Part shown: one piece after another, positions 14,657 through 16,847 of the stretch | How the letters are laid out: each line of letters begins with the position of its first letter | How positions within the stretch are numbered: position 1 is the first letter of the stretch | Assembly: GCA_965370435.1 (NCBI GenBank) | Contig: CBDUUP010000047.1 | Coordinates: 1 to 16,847 of the forward strand | Source: CBDUUP01 sp965370435 | Lineage (GTDB): Bacteria; Chloroflexota; Anaerolineae; Anaerolineales; UBA11579 | Reading direction: 5' to 3' | DNA length: 16,847 bases | Position numbers and translations under genes: made by a program | The notes under the pieces: model-generated | Told to the model about the DNA's origin: nothing | Databases searched by the model: none | Seen by the model: only the letters and a program-made list of their open reading frames with translations

Positions 14657-15390
14657 TGCAAGGATCCTAGAAATTTAATCGTCGCGGAGGCCAGAATGAA
14701 CACGACCAGCAGCCATCGCATCACGTCTTGGGCGCGAAGGCTGGCGAAGTGGGCGGGGCCGGCGTTGGTGTATGCGCCCGCCGCGTAGAGTTCTTCACCA
14801 ATAAGGGGTTCCTCCGCGGTGGCGTATAGGATGGCCTGGGCGGGGATGCTGTCGCTGCCTGCCAGGGTGAAAACATTCTGGCGTTCGCTGTGATCGGTGA
14901 TGAGGGCCACCTCGGTGCCGAAACTGCCCAAGAGGACGTTGGCCGAAACTTTCTCGGTATCTACAATGGGCAGGACCCCGGCCGCGTAGGAGAATGGGGT
15001 GACTCCGGCCAGCCGCCCGGAGGAGGCATTGTAGCGGTCCAGCGCGCCCACCGCCCGGTAGGTTTTGAGCAAAGTGTCCTGGGAAAGATAGGTCAGCGTG
15101 CCGTCCCCAGAGGTGGCTATGGGCGGTTGGTCGCTGACCGAGGCGACCTGGGCGATGCGGCCCAACACGCTCAGCCCCACCATGGCCGCCGCGCTGCGGG
15201 GGCTGGTGATGCTGCTGCGCCCCAGCGAGACGTGGATGCGGGTGCCGTCTTCTACGGCTAGTTCAATTGCCTCGCCCAGTTTCTTGAACGCCGGGATGGG
15301 GCGCAAATTTTTGATTGAACGTTTGCGGCCAACAGCCGAGAAAAAGAGAAACAAAACCGCGAAAAGAAGCACCGCGCCTAGCTCTATCAC
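14653..15390 (-). CDS. Bitopic membrane protein, DUF6754-like
   Basis: Protein of 245 residues with a TM at each end (about 5-20 and 225-243) and a soluble domain between. The domain reads IKNLRPIPAFKKLGEAIELA (26-45), then EDGTRIHVSLGRSSITSP, GLSVLGRIAQVASVSDQPPI and TLTYLSQDTLLKTYR. I match this pattern, with moderate confidence, to the uncharacterised DUF6754 family. The start is a GTG at 15390: it overlaps the preceding TGA as GTGA, GGAGG lies seven bases upstream, and the first TM starts at once. The longer open frame to 15618 adds 76 Arg/Gly/Ser-rich residues that are only the other frame of the preceding gene. The orientation implied by the basic KRSIK after TM1 leaves the location of the middle domain open. 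Confidence 0.75.
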   Translation of the reverse strand: MIELGAVLLFAVLFLFFSAVGRKRSIKNLRPIPAFKKLGEAIELAVEDGTRIHVSLGRSSITSPRSAAAMVGLSVLGRIAQVASVSDQPPIATSGDGTLTYLSQDTLLKTYRAVGALDRYNASSGRLAGVTPFSYAAGVLPIVDTEKVSANVLLGSFGTEVALITDHSERQNVFTLAGSDSIPAQAILYATAEEPLIGEELYAAGAYTNAGPAHFASLRAQDVMRWLLVVFILASATIKFLGSLQ

Positions 15391-15683
15391 TCTGGTTCCT
15401 CCCGCAGCAGGCTGATAAAGGCCTGGGTATTTTGGGTCTCTTCCAACAGATGGGCCAGCTCGGTGGAATGCTCTCTGGGCAGCAGCCAATCCAGAGCCGG
15501 TTGGCTGACGTAGACTGCCTGCGCGCCGACTAGATTGAGGGGCGCGCTGGCTTCCAAGAACGAGGCGGCGAACTCGCCCAACCCCCACCGTTGCAGGTTG
15601 GCGGCCCAGATTCGCCATATCTGGGGGCGCGCCTTATCCGCTTGCAGGCCGTTTTCTTCGGGGAGCGAATTATCCAATTTCAT
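15387..15683 (-). CDS. Conserved hypothetical protein, first gene of the operon
   Basis: Small soluble protein, 98 residues from the ATG at 15683, mostly helical and Trp-rich (PQIWRIWAANLQRWGLGEFA), ending LAHLLEETQNTQAFISLLRE. I recognise no family. Upstream in-frame starts at 15716 and 15728 are less likely, because a sigma70-like -10 box at 15708-15713 would put the transcript start after them. The chosen ATG has no clear Shine-Dalgarno sequence and would have a short leader. The TGA stop overlaps the next start (GTGA at 15387-15390), which ties this gene to the operon. Its role may be regulatory or as a soluble partner, but nothing in the sequence decides this. Confidence 0.65.
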   Translation of the reverse strand: MKLDNSLPEENGLQADKARPQIWRIWAANLQRWGLGEFAASFLEASAPLNLVGAQAVYVSQPALDWLLPREHSTELAHLLEETQNTQAFISLLREEPE

Positions 15684-15707
15684 AGTATCAGTATAGCACA
15701 AATCCGT

Positions 15708-15736
15708 TTTATACATATTTACATACAATAGGGCAA
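15708..15736 (-). promoter_or_regulatory. Candidate sigma70-type promoter of the eight-gene operon
   Basis: On the minus strand TTGCCC (15731-15736) and TATAAA (15708-15713) are separated by 17 bases, ideal spacing. The start of transcription would fall near 15701, about 18 bases before the ATG at 15683. It is the only reasonable promoter before the first gene of the packed run. Confidence 0.5.
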
Positions 15737-15907
15737 TGGAGCTATTCTAGTGACCAAGTTTTTAAGATTCTATATGCGCATTTCCAACAGGTCAAGCGAG
15801 TTTGGGGAGCAATAAACCCTCCCACAGGAAGGCCCATAATGATATTATTTCTGTTTAATGCCTGGCAAAATTAGGTAAATGCTCTCAAAGTGATAACCTG
15901 CGGGAGG

Positions 15908-15936
15908 TTGCGCCTAACGCCCTAATCCTTTACAAT
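15908..15936 (+). promoter_or_regulatory. Candidate sigma70-type promoter of the methyltransferase gene
   Basis: TTGCGC (15908-15913) and TACAAT (15931-15936) are 17 bases apart; the -10 matches five of six consensus bases. The start codon follows 83 bases after the -10. The rest of the divergent spacer (15729-15907) is AT-rich and holds no gene I can support. Confidence 0.45.
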
Positions 15937-16019
15937 CCCCCTGGGTTCGCCCTCGCCAGACACGACCGAGAGCCATCCAGCGCCCTGAGCGCAAGACACC
16001 GAGGATAAATGGCGCCGCC

Positions 16020-16808
16020 ATGACATACAATGACCAAGACAAGAATTCATCTCCAGAAGCGCAACTGAAGGCGGACAACCGGGCTACCGGCAGCGTCCCC
16101 GAGGCCTTCACCCAGATGCTGGGCCATATTTCAGGGGGGAAGGTCCTGGACGTTGCCACCGGAAGCGGCAATTTCATCAATATATTGAAGGGAAGCCTCC
16201 AGGAGTACGAGGCGTTCACCGGCATTGATGTCCGCCCCCTGCCGGACCTGCCCTCCCCCAACGTTTTCGAGGAAGAGAATGTCCATCACCTTGTCATGGA
16301 CGCCGGGAATTTGGATTTTGAGGAGGGCCATTTTGACACCCTCAACATGGGCTTTTCCCTCAATCACCTGGACGACATCCCCAAAGTTTTGGCCGAGACC
16401 AAACGAGCGCTCAAACCCGGCGGGGTCTACATCCTATGCGAGATGCACCAGGGAAGACAGACTGAAGCCCAGCACACCCAAGCGGCCATTCATGGTTGGG
16501 CCGCGAGCATGGATAGGGCCTTGGGCATCACCCATCACCCGGTCTTCACCCGCCAGAAGATCCTCGAAATCGCCCAGGGGTTGAACCTGCGCGAGCAGAA
16601 GGTCTGGGATTACGTCAACCTGGACAGCGATCCTCTGGACCCTGAAGCGGTCGAGCATTACGCCTCGGCTATAGACCGCCATCTCCAGCGCGCCGAGGGG
16701 CTGCCCAACTATGATAAGATCAAGCAGCGCGGCGAGGAAATCCGCCAGCGCATTCACCAGTACGGATGCCAGATGGAGCCGCTGGTCGTCATCACCGGCT
16801 TGAAATGA
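16020..16808 (+). CDS. Class I SAM-dependent methyltransferase
   Basis: Cytoplasmic methyltransferase of 262 residues with the Rossmann-like SAM-binding fold. Motif I is VLDVATGSG (42-50); the acidic residue after beta2 is Asp70 in FTGIDVRPL; Asp94 in VMDAGNLDFEEGHFD fits the adenine-contacting position; FDTLNMGFSLNHLDD (105-119) is motif post I/II; LKPGGVYILCEMH (131-143) is motif III. The layout is that of the Methyltransf_11/25 group. The substrate is unknown. The ATG has no close ribosome site; GAGG at 16001-16004 lies 15 bases away and just ahead of a four-codon reading frame that overlaps this ATG. The gene is divergent from the operon and has its own promoter candidate, so it may be unrelated to it. 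Confidence 0.85.
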   Translation: MTYNDQDKNSSPEAQLKADNRATGSVPEAFTQMLGHISGGKVLDVATGSGNFINILKGSLQEYEAFTGIDVRPLPDLPSPNVFEEENVHHLVMDAGNLDFEEGHFDTLNMGFSLNHLDDIPKVLAETKRALKPGGVYILCEMHQGRQTEAQHTQAAIHGWAASMDRALGITHHPVFTRQKILEIAQGLNLREQKVWDYVNLDSDPLDPEAVEHYASAIDRHLQRAEGLPNYDKIKQRGEEIRQRIHQYGCQMEPLVVITGLK

Positions 16809-16828
16809 ATGTTTATTACAAACCTTTT

Positions 16829-16847
16829 ACCACAGAGACACAGAGAA
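16829..16847. repeat. Fragment of the CCACAGAGACACAGAGAA-type dispersed repeat
   Basis: The last bases read ACCACAGAGACACAGAGAA, a degenerate short tandem repeat (unit near CACAGAGA) that I know from many intergenic regions of Chloroflexi and other environmental genomes. It starts about 20 bases after the methyltransferase stop codon and is cut by the window end. A similar string, AACACAAGGACACGAAGA, is at 6294-6311. Confidence 0.5.

Noticed and set aside
15391..15618. 76-residue N-terminal extension of the DUF6754-like protein
   Set aside because: It is the other frame of the preceding gene; the GTG at 15390 has a GGAGG site and a GTGA overlap.
15729..16019. A small gene or RNA in the divergent spacer
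   Set aside because: No frame with a start, ribosome site and family sequence, and no tRNA-like or stable structured fold was seen.

Overview
This is a bacterial window of moderately high GC content with short intergenic spacers. Its best fit is a member of Chloroflexota (Anaerolineae-like), probably from an environmental genome. The assignment rests on gene content: a MutL-like ASKHA protein beside a zinc-ribbon/DW-repeat membrane protein, a GT39 glycosyltransferase with a Gly/Pro/Gln-rich loop followed by GtrA, a C-terminal LAGTGF sorting-like tail, and several families of dispersed palindromic repeats. It is an inference from remembered family patterns, not from a search.

Left part (1-6101), mostly plus strand. 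A zinc-dependent MDR alcohol dehydrogenase, cut by the window edge, is followed by a nitrilase. After a pyrimidine-rich spacer comes a GT39/YkcB-like membrane glycosyltransferase and a GtrA family membrane protein, a probable two-gene cell-surface glycosylation unit. A free-standing B3/4 (PheRS beta editing-like) domain protein lies on the minus strand, convergent with GtrA across a palindromic repeat element. A DUF952 protein on the plus strand is divergent from it.

Middle spacer (6102-6641). About 540 bases with no believable gene, built from several hairpin-forming dispersed-repeat fragments and closed by a strong bidirectional intrinsic terminator at 6583-6613.

Right part (6642-15683), all minus strand. 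This is one tightly packed run of eight genes, with GTGA overlaps or gaps of 1-50 bases. In transcription order they are: a small conserved hypothetical; a bitopic DUF6754-like protein; a six-TM protein; a 1072-residue protein with an N-terminal zinc ribbon, about 21 D-W-hydrophobic motifs in a disordered acidic region and an extracytoplasmic domain between two TMs; a 6-7 TM protein; a MutL-like ASKHA ATPase; a sandwich-hybrid/KOW-like protein; and a bitopic Ser/Thr-rich protein ending in an LPXTG-like tail. A sigma70-like promoter lies in front and the terminator lies behind. No gene of this set has a firmly known function here. Together they look like an envelope-associated assembly of unknown role and are the main candidate for an undescribed system.

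Right end. A class I SAM-dependent methyltransferase is divergent from the operon, with its own promoter candidate. The window ends in a fragment of another dispersed repeat.
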